Positions 1 to 7,961 of a stretch of 64,000 bases of DNA are shown piece by piece; positions within the stretch are counted from its first letter, which is position 1; each line of letters opens with the position of its first letter. The stretch is from Bradyrhizobium sp. 195 (GTDB lineage: Bacteria; Pseudomonadota; Alphaproteobacteria; Rhizobiales; Xanthobacteraceae), in assembly GCF_023101665.1 (NCBI RefSeq), contig NZ_CP082162.1, positions 310,001 to 374,000 on the forward strand, in the 5' to 3' direction. Both the position numbers and the translations under genes were made by a program. Below the pieces are notes generated by a model. That model was not told the DNA's origin, ran no database searches, and saw nothing but the letters and a program-made list of their open reading frames with translations.

Positions 1-149
1 ATATCAGTCAACATCCGTGAGTTTCCGCTATCTCCTTGCGAATCGGGAGGCTAAACGGGTGGCACAGTGCAGGGTAGTAATACGAGGGTTGGGATGTTTG
101 TCCCGGTTATTCACAGGGCAGGGCAACCAATGCCCATGCTGGAGCTGGA

Positions 150-183
<34 letters not shown>

Positions 184-279
184 AAGACGCTGACGAAACA
201 GCCAGGATGTGAAGCTTCCGGTGTGCTTCCGGCAAGGTTTTTTTCGGGAAGCGAAAAGATAAGGATACCCTTATTTTAC

Positions 280-330
280 TGGCGCACCCGACACGATTCG
301 AACGTGTGACCTTTGCCTTCGGAGGGCAAC
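280..330 (-). tRNA. tRNA-Arg(CCG), 3' half only; probable att-site remnant
   Basis: On the minus strand this reads as the 3' part of a tRNA. There is a 5-bp anticodon stem (TTGCC/GGCAA) around the loop CTCCGAA, whose anticodon is CCG. A 5-base variable region follows, then a T-arm with stem ACACG/CGTGT and loop TTCGAAT, then the 3' acceptor strand CGGGTGC, a G discriminator and CCA. No matching 5' acceptor or D-arm is found in the next 100 bases, so the gene is truncated. tRNA 3' halves are the usual crossover sites of tyrosine-recombinase islands and are duplicated at one end of the element. The tRNA form is directly visible; the att role is inference. Confidence 0.75.
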
Positions 331-410
331 GGCCGCCGGAATGGAAGCTGCTTGGCGCAATGCAGACGATTTTTCTGCTCCTGCTTTGCCCTAGATAGCT
401 CAAATTGGCT

Positions 411-500
411 CATGATGGATTGGAGCGAGAGTTCAAGTTTCTCAAGTGGTTGGTAGGCTGTGTGTGCACGACGTGTGCACCGGGAGATCAAGGAAACTCT
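411..500 (+). repeat. Dispersed 90-bp repeat, copy A
   Basis: Begins at CATGATGGATTGGAGCGAGA and matches 41124-41213 at roughly four bases in five, with the GTGTGCAC-ACGTGTGCA block well conserved. In one frame both copies encode similar peptides (HDGLEREFKF, then CTTCA), so it may be a fragment of a once-coding sequence. Its identity is unknown. Confidence 0.6.
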
Positions 501-1118
501 GGGGACGGCCATTGTTGAGCAGGCGTTTTTGAAGCGAGCCGATTGGTTGCGGAATGCGCCACCCTTTGTACTCCCGAGGCAGGGTTTCAGAAACTGCTTT
601 CAGCGGACGACGCCGAATGCCGCGCGCAAACCAACAACGCGCCGAAACGAAGCGTCCAAGCCCTCCAGTTCGTCAGAGGCTGAGCTCGAGAAAACAGAAA
701 TGTTGTCACGTGCATTATGGAGCAGTCCTCTGAAGAGAAGACGGCCACATTCACCGAACCAGTAGCCGACCAATCCAAAAAGACGTGTACACACACGATG
801 GTCGTCCGCTTTTGCCTAAACCGACTTGGCCGCCACGGAATTGAAAGTGACGGCCATTGCCCAACAATGCGTCCATTCGACCGACGAGATCAGGATCCTT
901 CGGCGTGGCCGCTGGGCCGAGCAGGCAGTGCAGAACACCAGATAGGCTAGGACAATGGCTGCCTGCCGCACGGAATAGCTAATCCGGCGCGGCGAGACGG
1001 AGCCACGGTGAACTGTCGGTGCCAGTGAGACGACTGCATCCTCGACGATCACGTGGTAACATACCCCCTTCTTCGATGCGCGGTTTAGGTTCTGGGAGAT
1101 TTGGCGAACGCTTGAACG
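501..1118. other. No recognisable gene
   Basis: Short frames are open in several phases, but none has a recognisable domain, a clear ribosome-binding site or a consistent start. The stretch lies between the tRNA/repeat boundary and the glucose-dehydrogenase remnant and is probably island-edge debris. Confidence 0.5.
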
Positions 1119-1400
1119 TCATGGCGATCCTCCTGCAACCATACGCCGAGCGGCGCAAGCGTCGCCGCGCGGCGCCAGAGACCAGAAGTCCAGTCCGACC
1201 TCCCAGACGGCCCAAGCGATCGTGCTGAGCAGCAGGGCGGCGTAGACCCAGAGCGCCTCGGCGCAGCGGACAGCGAGCAGCCAACTCGTCAGGCAGAAGC
1301 ATGGCCCCGGCGACAGCTAATAGAGGAGCCGCCAAGGACCGCGAGCCACACCCCGCCGCCGGCAAGCACCAATCATGAAGGCGACCACCACAATGGTGAT
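1119..1400 (-). pseudogene. gcd: Remnant of membrane PQQ glucose dehydrogenase N-terminus
   Basis: Read on the minus strand with one frame change, this encodes the membrane-anchor part of quinoprotein glucose dehydrogenase. A segment LAGGGVWLAVLGGSS is followed, past a TAG stop, by EALWVYAALLLSTIAWAVW and EVGLDFWSLAPR. The W-V-Y and W-E-V-G-L-D signatures are typical of the five-helix N-terminal domain of mGDH (about 150 residues), which precedes the PQQ beta-propeller. The frame ends at TGA (1119-1121) and the roughly 650-residue catalytic propeller is absent, so the gene is dead. It lies just downstream of another PQQ enzyme's cytochromes. That may be coincidence or the trace of a larger quinoprotein locus. 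The family match is by recognition. Confidence 0.65.
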
Positions 1401-1457
1401 GGTCAGCAAAGGTGCGTCACGAACCAGGCCGTTGAGCGATGTGTCGGAAACATGATG

Positions 1458-1826
1458 CTACTTCAGCGTATAGAGAAAAGCCGCAATGTCGCGCGCGTCC
1501 TTTTGCGGGATTCCCATTTTGGGCATGGCGTTACCAGGCAACGCCTTCTGCGGGTCTTCGATCCAGTCAGCCATGTTGTCCGGCGAGTTCCAGATGTAGC
1601 CGGCAATGTAGGTGCGCGTGCCGATCCGATGCAGCGGCGGGCCGACATTGCCGTTGGCGCCCGCAATACCGGGAATATCGTGACAAGCACCGCATTTATA
1701 TTGTTTGACCAGGTCCGCGCCGCGCCGAGCATCGCCCTCGAAATTGTCCGGACCGGCGGCCTCGCAGGCGGCGGGCGCAACGGCCAGCAGCGCGGCGGTG
1801 AGCAATCGTGTTACGTGCCTCGCCAT
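1458..1826 (-). CDS. Class I c-type cytochrome, periplasmic (122 aa)
   Basis: Probable soluble electron carrier of the adjacent PQQ dehydrogenase. It has a signal peptide (residues 1-23, ending near CEAAG), one haem-binding CGACH motif at 45-49, and Met-ligand candidates in NAMPKMG (101 and 104) near the C-terminus. The length is normal for a single-haem class I cytochrome. It is the last gene of a minus-strand series (quinoprotein, binding protein, cytochrome, cytochrome) with a 19-bp gap to the gene upstream. Electrons would pass from the quinoprotein through one of the two cytochromes to the caa3 oxidase encoded upstream. Which cytochrome is the direct acceptor cannot be told from sequence. 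Confidence 0.9.
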   Translation of the reverse strand: MARHVTRLLTAALLAVAPAACEAAGPDNFEGDARRGADLVKQYKCGACHDIPGIAGANGNVGPPLHRIGTRTYIAGYIWNSPDNMADWIEDPQKALPGNAMPKMGIPQKDARDIAAFLYTLK

Positions 1827-1845
1827 CGGCTGCTCCGCTCGGCGA

Positions 1846-2481
1846 TCAAGGCTTTTGGCCGAAGTTGAACTTCTTGGTCGCCGACCAGGGATCAGTCGTC
1901 GAGGCCTGCTCGGCCGGGACTTGCTCGACCTCGGGTGAGAGCGGGTTCATCGAAAAGCTGCGGCCCCATTGGCGGTTAGGCTCGTTGCTGATCTTGCCGA
2001 TATAGGTGACGAGGTCCCAGATCACGCTGTCGGGCAGCACGCCGCCCCAGGCCGGCATTCCGTTCGGCCGTCCCTGGTAGATCGAGAGGAAGATGTTCTC
2101 GGGCTGCGAGCCGTAAGTGAAGGTGTTGTTGCTCAGCGCCGGTCCCATACCGCCGCCGCCATTGGCGGCGTGACAGCCGACGCAGTTGAAGTTGACGTAG
2201 TAGGTCATCCCGCGTTGCTCCGCGTTGGGATCGCCTTGCACGGGATTCTTGATCTGAGGCGGGTCGGGCTGTGCACCCGGGAACAGGCGGCTGACCGGGA
2301 CCTGCATGAAGACGCCGGGCCGGCCGTTGCCGACGCTGCCGCCGAAGTTCGGCCGTGCTGCAAGCGTGGGCATCTGTGCCTCCTGCGACTGCGGCAGGGT
2401 CTGCTGGGCAAGGACGGCACCGTGCGGGGCGGCGGCCAGCAACAGTGATATCGCGCATGCGCGCCATGCTGGAGCAGGCAT
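1846..2481 (-). CDS. c-type cytochrome, XoxG/cytochrome cL-like
   Basis: Single-haem cytochrome with a signal peptide (cleavage near VLAQ, about residue 27), haem motif CVGCH at about 100-104, and a Met ligand in GMPAWGG. It is longer than an ordinary class I cytochrome, with extra sequence on both sides of the haem domain, as in cytochromes paired with PQQ alcohol dehydrogenases (XoxG, MxaG). The position directly after the XoxJ-like gene fits that role. The stop of the upstream gene overlaps the start (TGATG), and a GGGAGG ribosome-binding site lies 9 bases ahead of this ATG. A GTG one codon earlier (2484) is equally possible. The cognate role rests on gene order. Confidence 0.85.
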   Translation of the reverse strand: MPAPAWRACAISLLLAAAPHGAVLAQQTLPQSQEAQMPTLAARPNFGGSVGNGRPGVFMQVPVSRLFPGAQPDPPQIKNPVQGDPNAEQRGMTYYVNFNCVGCHAANGGGGMGPALSNNTFTYGSQPENIFLSIYQGRPNGMPAWGGVLPDSVIWDLVTYIGKISNEPNRQWGRSFSMNPLSPEVEQVPAEQASTTDPWSATKKFNFGQKP

Positions 2482-3323
2482 CACTCATGTCCTCCCGATG
2501 CTGTCACCGGCGCCTCGACCAACGGCACCCCGTAGCTTCGCAGCAGCGACTTGATCTCGAGCCGGTGCTCGTCGATGAACGCATTCAGCCGGTCCCGCAA
2601 AGCGTGGTCGCCCTTGCGCACGCCCATGGCGATCGCGAACTGAAATTGCTGAGGTGCAAAGCGCTCGTAATCTCGGATCGGCGCGACCGTCAGCGGCACG
2701 GGCGAGTGCTGCGCGAAATAGCCGCCCAGCGGACCCCAGGCCGCGGCAACGTCGATCTCGCCGTCCGCGATCGCCTCAATCAAGCGGGCCGGCGGGTCCG
2801 CCCGACGATAATCGCCATAGATCGAGTAGCCGCGGACGTTGTCGACGATGCCCTGTTCGCCGAGTGCCTGCGCAGGCGGCGGATTGTTGCCGCCATCTCC
2901 GATCAGATGCACGCCGATCACGAGGCGATGCAGGCGTGGGTCGAGCAAGGACGACAGATCGAGATGCTGCTCTCGCCGTGTGACGAAGACGTAGGTCGAG
3001 CGATAGTAGGGCTTTGTTGTCTCCACGAGATCATAGCCGGCCGGCACGCCTATCACGAGGTCGCATTTACCGGCTTTCAGCGTGTTGCGAACGAAGCCGC
3101 GACGCTGTGCCCACCAGGTGTAGGACACCTGCTGGCCGAAATGCTCGCCCACCATGGCCGCGAGCCTGTTCTCGAAACCCGCGCCGGCGCTGTTCGAGAA
3201 TGGCAGATTGTTGGGATCAGCGCAGACGCGGAGTTCGCCATCCGGTGCTGCTGCGGCGACGGCGGGCGCGCATCCAATCAAGACGGCGAGAGTGACGCCC
3301 GTGCGGCTATTTCGGAGGCGCAT
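2481..3323 (-). CDS. xoxJ: XoxJ/MoxJ-like periplasmic binding protein of a quinoprotein system
   Basis: Periplasmic protein of the type-3 solute-binding fold (280 aa) found beside PQQ methanol/ethanol dehydrogenases. Family members are thought to help mature or activate the dehydrogenase rather than import a solute. Visible features are a signal peptide ending near AVAAAAPDG and the motif LRVCADPNNLPFSN, the hallmark opening of these proteins. ATG 3323 was chosen because the longer frame runs backwards into the quinoprotein gene without a signal peptide. The start overlaps the quinoprotein stop by 17 bases, implying translational coupling. The symbol follows gene order around xoxF and is not proved by sequence alone. 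Confidence 0.8.
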   Translation of the reverse strand: MRLRNSRTGVTLAVLIGCAPAVAAAAPDGELRVCADPNNLPFSNSAGAGFENRLAAMVGEHFGQQVSYTWWAQRRGFVRNTLKAGKCDLVIGVPAGYDLVETTKPYYRSTYVFVTRREQHLDLSSLLDPRLHRLVIGVHLIGDGGNNPPPAQALGEQGIVDNVRGYSIYGDYRRADPPARLIEAIADGEIDVAAAWGPLGGYFAQHSPVPLTVAPIRDYERFAPQQFQFAIAMGVRKGDHALRDRLNAFIDEHRLEIKSLLRSYGVPLVEAPVTASGGHE

Positions 3324-5142
3324 GGCTGGTGTCCTCACCCTTTGCGCCGCCAAGCTTGAAGACCAGCAGCTCGCTCCCGCCCGCGGTATAGAACGGCAGG
3401 TCCTGTGTTGCGCCGGTGAAGCCCAGAGCGGCGTTGCGCACGCGGGGATCGACCTCGGCATTGGCGACCACGCCGGGCCAGCCGCCGACGCCGGATAGGA
3501 TTGCGATGTATTGCTGTCCGTCGGAGCCGCGATAGGAAATCGGCTGGCCGATGAACCCGGAGCCGGCACGGAACTGCCAGAGCACATGCCCATCCTTGGC
3601 GTCCACTGCCTTGAACAGGCGATCCATGGTGCCGTAAAACGCGACGTCGCCGGCCGTCACCAGCGCACCACTCCAGACCGGAAACTTCTCATGGATCTCC
3701 CAGACTTTCTTGCGCGCAACCGGGTCCCACGCCATGAACTCGCCGCGATAGCCGCCGGGACCGGCATACATGTCGACGTCGGCACCGACATAGGGCGTGC
3801 CCGCGATGTAGCCGACCTGCGAGGCCTTGAAATCCATGCAGAGATGCTGATGGGGCACATAAAGGAGTTTTGTGCGCGGTGACCACGCGGTCGGTTGCCA
3901 GTCCTTGGCCCCCGGCGCGGCTGGGCAGATATTCTGGACCGTCTTACCTACGAGCGGCGTCTTCTCCTCGTTCGGAATGATCTTGCCCGTCTTCAGATCA
4001 ACGCCCTTATAGCTGTTGACGAACTCATAGGCGTCGGCCGAGATCACTTCGCCAGTGGCGCGATCCATGACGTACATGTAGCCGTTGCGGCCGGGATGAA
4101 TCAGGACCTTGCGCAGCTGGCCATTGAGCTCGAGATCGAGCAGTACGTTCTCGTTGATCTCGTCATGGTCAAATAGATCATGGGGGTTGAGCTGGTAGGC
4201 CCATTTCGCCTGACCGGTGTCTGGATCTCGCGCAAAGATCGATGCGCTCCAGAGATTGTCGCCGCTGCGCTGGTTCGCATTCCAGGGACTTGGATTGGCC
4301 GTGCCATAGTAGATCAGGTTCAGATCAGGATCGTAGGAGATCCAGCCCCAGACCGTACCGCCACCGACCTGCCAGCGATCGGCCGGCCATGTCTTCACAC
4401 CGAGATCCTCGCCTTTCAGATTGTCATAGAATGGCTTGAAATCCTGGCCGATCAGCACGTCTTTGTCGGGGCCCGTCGAATAAGCGCGCCAGGCGATCGC
4501 GCCGGTATTTTCATCCAGTGCGGTCACCCAGCCGCGCACGCCGAGTTCGCCACCGCTGTTGCCGACCATGACCTTGCCCTTCACCACGACGGGCGCCATC
4601 GTGATGGTCTCGCCCTTGTTGATCTCGCCGAGCTTGGTGTGCCAGAGCTCCTTGCCGGTCTTGGCGTCGATCGCAACGGTGTGGTTATCGAGCGTGTTGA
4701 GAAACACCTTGCCGTTATCGAAAGCGAGCCCGCGATTGACAACGTCGCAGCAGGCAACGCCCGCGGCTGCAGGCTCAGGCTTCGGCGCGTAGGACCATTT
4801 CAGCTCTCCCGTCGTGGCGTCGAGCGCGAAGACGCGGTTCGGATAGGGGCCCGCATAGGGGCCGACCACATACATGGTGCCGTCCAGCACGAGCGGCGCC
4901 GCCTCCTGGCCGCGATCCGCGCCAACCGAGAACGTCCACGCAAGCTGAAGGCGCGAGGCATTGGCCGCGTTGATCTGATCGAGCTCGCTATAACGGGTGT
5001 TGGCATAGTCGCGCGCGGCCATGGGCCATTGGGCCGGGTCCTTCATGCGGCTGGCCAGATCGGTCTGCGCCGATGCGGATGACGGCAGCGCCCCGAATGC
5101 GCAAAGGACGCTCAGTAACCGCGCGAAACCACGCACTGACAT
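3307..5142 (-). CDS. PQQ-dependent alcohol dehydrogenase, lanthanide-type ligands (XoxF/ExaF-like)
   Basis: Periplasmic eight-bladed quinoprotein (611 aa) oxidising alcohols and passing electrons to cytochrome c. The chosen ATG gives a signal peptide (MSVRGFARLL to SASAQ); the upstream extension adds no recognisable sequence. A vicinal Cys pair, GVACCD, sits at 131-132. Metal-ligand candidates are E199 (NSGGELGVRG), N283 (GTANPSP), D325 and D327 (FDHDE). The E-to-N spacing of 84 equals that of the XoxF ligands Glu172/Asn256. The second Asp of D-x-D is the residue that marks lanthanide-dependent enzymes; calcium MxaF has Ala there. The substrate (methanol, ethanol or another alcohol) cannot be fixed from sequence. 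It starts a four-gene minus-strand run with two cytochromes. Confidence 0.88.
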   Translation of the reverse strand: MSVRGFARLLSVLCAFGALPSSASAQTDLASRMKDPAQWPMAARDYANTRYSELDQINAANASRLQLAWTFSVGADRGQEAAPLVLDGTMYVVGPYAGPYPNRVFALDATTGELKWSYAPKPEPAAAGVACCDVVNRGLAFDNGKVFLNTLDNHTVAIDAKTGKELWHTKLGEINKGETITMAPVVVKGKVMVGNSGGELGVRGWVTALDENTGAIAWRAYSTGPDKDVLIGQDFKPFYDNLKGEDLGVKTWPADRWQVGGGTVWGWISYDPDLNLIYYGTANPSPWNANQRSGDNLWSASIFARDPDTGQAKWAYQLNPHDLFDHDEINENVLLDLELNGQLRKVLIHPGRNGYMYVMDRATGEVISADAYEFVNSYKGVDLKTGKIIPNEEKTPLVGKTVQNICPAAPGAKDWQPTAWSPRTKLLYVPHQHLCMDFKASQVGYIAGTPYVGADVDMYAGPGGYRGEFMAWDPVARKKVWEIHEKFPVWSGALVTAGDVAFYGTMDRLFKAVDAKDGHVLWQFRAGSGFIGQPISYRGSDGQQYIAILSGVGGWPGVVANAEVDPRVRNAALGFTGATQDLPFYTAGGSELLVFKLGGAKGEDTSHAPPK

Positions 5143-5204
5143 ATGTAGGGATCTCCACGGCAGTGATGGGGCCATGCCGCATTGCAGGCCGGTGCGAACG
5201 TACA

Positions 5205-5228
5205 AACGTTGCGCTTCCGCTTGGTTCC
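5205..5228 (-). promoter_or_regulatory. Possible GGAAC-type (EcfG) promoter of the quinoprotein gene
   Basis: Minus-strand GGAAC (5224-5228) and CGTT (5205-5208) are separated by 15 bases, one fewer than the usual 16-17, so this is a weak case. The -10 part lies inside an inverted repeat AACGT-ACAA-ACGTT (5197-5210), a possible operator. Twelve bases of that repeat recur at 32634-32645. Confidence 0.4.
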
Positions 5229-5244
5229 AAAAGGTGATGGACCG

Positions 5245-6036
5245 CTATCTCACGACGTTTCCCGATACGCCTGCGCCGAGGTCGACGGCGATCTGGTCCT
5301 CTTTGCCGTTGCACTTGGGATGGCCAAATCCCGACGGACTTTTGCCGTCAGGTCCGATGTCGTAGATGATGGCGTCCTTCATGTTCGGACTGACACCGGC
5401 CGGGACGCGATCGAGACTGAGCAGGTGGCGGACGCGCCAGGCGACATTGTGATCGGCGCAGGAGCTGTCGCCGCTGACTCCCAGGGCACCGACGATGCCA
5501 TTGCCGTCATAGAGCGCGAGCCCGCCGCCGAACACGATCACGCCGCCGACGGGCTTGCCCACCATGGGGTCGTGCGGCGTGCCGAAATCGTCCGGTGTGC
5601 CTGAATATAGGACCTCTGGCGATGGCGGGTTGCTGAGCCCCGCACCGAACAGGAACCCGCCAGGCTGCGCACCTGCATAGAGATTACCGGTTGCCATGGC
5701 CTTGTTCTTCAGACTGAACGCATTCGCCGTGTTAGCTTTCTCGGCCGCAATCGCCCGGCTGCCAGGCCACTGGTCGTCGGCCTTATCACCGCTGTAGGCG
5801 ACCGCGCAGACAATCCCCTGTCGATTGACGACAGCAGCCCATTCGTTGTTGTCGAGACCTCCGTTGCTCGGCCCGCCGCCGGGCTTCACGCTCTTCTTGA
5901 GGATATCGGCGAGCTGATCGTGGTCTACCGGACACGACATTGCTGGTCGGGGTTGGTCCTGCGCGTGCAAGCCTATGGGCACCAAGAATGCCGCAGACAA
6001 GATGGCCGTTGCCGCCATGACGGAGCGTTTGCCCAT
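5245..6036 (-). CDS. Secreted GlcG/HbpS-family haem-binding protein
   Basis: Exported protein (263 aa) with a signal peptide ending near LHAQDQ. The GlcG/HbpS domain shows the family's repeated Ala/Gly-rich pattern (WAAVVNRQG, GGVIVFGGGLALYD, GALGVSGDSS, CADHNVAW). HbpS proteins bind haem or act as redox sensors in actinobacteria, and homologues often sit beside PQQ alcohol dehydrogenases. The exact role here is unknown. It lies between the quinoprotein genes and the oxidase operon, all on the minus strand, and has its own strong GGAAC-N17-CGTT promoter. Start ATG 6036 is preceded by AGGAGG. Confidence 0.82.
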   Translation of the reverse strand: MGKRSVMAATAILSAAFLVPIGLHAQDQPRPAMSCPVDHDQLADILKKSVKPGGGPSNGGLDNNEWAAVVNRQGIVCAVAYSGDKADDQWPGSRAIAAEKANTANAFSLKNKAMATGNLYAGAQPGGFLFGAGLSNPPSPEVLYSGTPDDFGTPHDPMVGKPVGGVIVFGGGLALYDGNGIVGALGVSGDSSCADHNVAWRVRHLLSLDRVPAGVSPNMKDAIIYDIGPDGKSPSGFGHPKCNGKEDQIAVDLGAGVSGNVVR

Positions 6037-6066
6037 GTGGCCTCCTTGGTGTGTCTCAGGAGGCGA

Positions 6067-6092
6067 AACGTTCGAAGAGAAGTCGCGGTTCC
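6067..6092 (-). promoter_or_regulatory. EcfG-type general-stress promoter (GGAAC-N17-CGTT)
   Basis: GGAAC at 6088-6092 and CGTT at 6067-6070 on the minus strand, with a 17-base spacer. This exactly matches the alphaproteobacterial EcfG consensus. The -10 lies about 30 bases ahead of the HbpS-like start. Confidence 0.7.
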
Positions 6093-7027
6093 TATGCAGG
6101 ATCGTTCAGCCCAGGAGGTTGAAGGAGCGGCAAGGGATGGCTGTCGTTCACTGTCAGCCACCGGTGAGCAAAGAATAATGCAGCGCCCGTATAGAGGATG
6201 CCCATCGGCACCCACATCAGGATGCCGGCGAGCTGCTGATCTTCGAGTGGCGAGAGGCCGAATTCGCCGGCAAGCGCGCCTTGGCCCGGGATCCAGAGCC
6301 GCGTCGACACCGTCAGCAGCGCGCCAAGCACGCCGGAATGCAGGATGGTGATGAAGAGGCACGCGACCGCGATACCGTCCCGAATGCGGGTGCTGCGGCC
6401 CGGTCCGCGGCCGTGCAGCAACACCCACCAGAATAGCAGTGCGGTCACGAAGAAGCTGATGTGCTGGAGCCGATGGACCGCGGTGTTCTCGAGCGCCCAA
6501 GCGTAGAGGGGTGGTGCATGCCAGACCCAGAGCGCTGCCCCGTGGAGGGCGGCCGCGCTCATGGGATGGCTGACGAAGCCCCACGGTAAAGCCAGGAGCG
6601 ACGACTTGAGAATGCGCCCTGCAGTAGGACGAAACGAGGTTGGCAGGCTCCACAGCAGAGGACCATTGATCCTGGCGAACGCCATCAGAGGTGCCGCGAC
6701 GATCATGAGCAGCCCGTGCTCGACCATGTGCGCAGTGAACAGCCGCTCGCCTAGCCAATGCAGCGGCGATGTCACGGCAAGTGCGACAACCAGCCAGCCT
6801 GTCCAGAACGCGGCGACCTGTCGGAAACTGACGCCACGCCCGCCTCCTGCATGCGCCCAGAGCCGCTGTGTCCCAACATAAAAGGCGATGCCGATGGCAT
6901 AGAGCGGAGCCATGAGCCAGGGATCGTAGCTCCAGAGTGATCCCGCATCGACGTCGGATAGTCCGTGCGCGGCGGCTGGCCTCGCGAGCAGCGCAAGCAG
7001 CAACGTTGCGAGGCTCAGCGCAGGCAT
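6092..7027 (-). CDS. ctaG: Cytochrome c oxidase assembly protein, caa3_CtaG family
   Basis: Polytopic membrane protein (311 aa) of the caa3_CtaG family, associated with assembly of caa3 oxidases. It is unrelated in fold to the CtaG/Cox11 copper chaperone. A leader region (PALSLATLLLALLARPAAAHG) is followed by several membrane segments. His residues are clustered in AHMVEHGLL, VWHAPPLY and HRLQHISFF, and the end is LFFAHRWL. ATG 7027 was chosen because it overlaps the preceding gene by 13 bases and begins a hydrophobic leader; the longer frame reads back into that gene. It is the last gene of the oxidase operon. Confidence 0.88.
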   Translation of the reverse strand: MPALSLATLLLALLARPAAAHGLSDVDAGSLWSYDPWLMAPLYAIGIAFYVGTQRLWAHAGGGRGVSFRQVAAFWTGWLVVALAVTSPLHWLGERLFTAHMVEHGLLMIVAAPLMAFARINGPLLWSLPTSFRPTAGRILKSSLLALPWGFVSHPMSAAALHGAALWVWHAPPLYAWALENTAVHRLQHISFFVTALLFWWVLLHGRGPGRSTRIRDGIAVACLFITILHSGVLGALLTVSTRLWIPGQGALAGEFGLSPLEDQQLAGILMWVPMGILYTGAALFFAHRWLTVNDSHPLPLLQPPGLNDPA

Positions 7028-7365
7028 GGGCTGATCATCAGCGATGCTGCGAGTTGGTTCGCGATCACCAGTGCGAACAGCACTCCGCTGCCGACGCCGA
7101 CCCAAGCCATGAACGTTCTGGACCCACCACCTTGCACCTCCGCCCATTCGGCTCCGGCGCTGCGCCGAACCGCTCGGGCCGATATCGCGGTGCCCGCCAG
7201 CGCGACGATAGCCAGAAGCACGCTCATGATCGTGCCGCTGATCCTGGTGGTCTCGCAGGAGAAGTGTGCGAAGACGTAGACGCCCTGCAGATTGATGCCC
7301 CCGGCGAGGGGACCAAGAGCAACACCGGCCCAGTACAGCAGTCTGGAATGCTCGGCTTCAGTCAT
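7015..7365 (-). CDS. Small membrane protein of the caa3 oxidase operon
   Basis: Protein of 116 aa with three to four hydrophobic stretches (LLYWAGVALGPLAGGINLQG, ISGTIMSVLLAIVALAGTAI and FMAWVGVGSGVLFALVIANQ, then a short tail). No conserved catalytic motif is visible. It occupies the place where a subunit IV-like protein is often found in caa3 operons. The start is fixed by an ATGA overlap with the subunit III stop (7362-7365), and the end overlaps ctaG, so it is translated as part of the operon. Function is unknown; a structural or assembly role is the simple guess. Confidence 0.75.
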   Translation of the reverse strand: MTEAEHSRLLYWAGVALGPLAGGINLQGVYVFAHFSCETTRISGTIMSVLLAIVALAGTAISARAVRRSAGAEWAEVQGGGSRTFMAWVGVGSGVLFALVIANQLAASLMISPCLR

Positions 7366-7961
7366 AGGCGTGGCACCCAATCGAGCAGGACATAGAGTGG
7401 CAGCCAGGCAAGCACGACGAAGTTCCAGTAGAACACGTTGTCACTGACGTCGCTGAACCTGCGCGGTTTTGCATGGCGGGTGAACATCAGCACTGCCAGC
7501 ACGACTGTGTCGCCAACATCGGTGGCAAGGTGGGTCGTATGAAGTCCCAGAATGAGCCACACGATCGACCCGTATGCGGAATTATCCCACCTCGTGTTGA
7601 GATGCGCGAACTCGAAACCGCGCAGAACAAGCAGGGCGGTGCCTATCATAACCATCACGATGAGTCCGGTCCGCACCTTCGCAAGGTCCTGCCGGTGCGC
7701 GGCGCGATTGGTCATCTCGTTCGGGATGATGCTGAGCAGATAGATTGCGACCTCGGCCGTGCCGGGCCAGAGATCGGGTGGCGAGGCGCCGATCGGCCAA
7801 TTTGGATTGACCGCGTAGAGGTAGAGATAGGCGCCGATAGCGATCGCAAACCCCATGCCTTCGAGCGCCATGAAGCCAATGGCGCCCCACCACGGTCCGC
7901 TGCGCGGACCGTAGCCGTAAGTCGGCAACTCGGAGACGTTGCGGACGATGTTCTGTCTCAC
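7362..7961 (-). CDS. ctaE: Cytochrome c oxidase subunit III (caa3 type)
   Basis: Membrane subunit of 199 aa with five helices, the short form normal for caa3 oxidases. Family features are PWWGAIGFMALEGMGFAIAI near the start, IIPNEMTNRAA, RGFEFAHLNTRWD and LGLHTTHLATDVGD with its conserved His pair. Start GTG 7961 was chosen because it overlaps the subunit I stop as GTGA, the same type of junction as the neighbours. The longer frame to 8045 only reads backwards through the subunit I tail. Confidence 0.92.
   Translation of the reverse strand: MRQNIVRNVSELPTYGYGPRSGPWWGAIGFMALEGMGFAIAIGAYLYLYAVNPNWPIGASPPDLWPGTAEVAIYLLSIIPNEMTNRAAHRQDLAKVRTGLIVMVMIGTALLVLRGFEFAHLNTRWDNSAYGSIVWLILGLHTTHLATDVGDTVVLAVLMFTRHAKPRRFSDVSDNVFYWNFVVLAWLPLYVLLDWVPRL

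Noticed and set aside
2355..3359. 334-codon plus-strand frame across the cytochrome and XoxJ-like genes
   Set aside because: Antisense to genes with clear haem and signal motifs; composition rich in Arg/Ala without domains.
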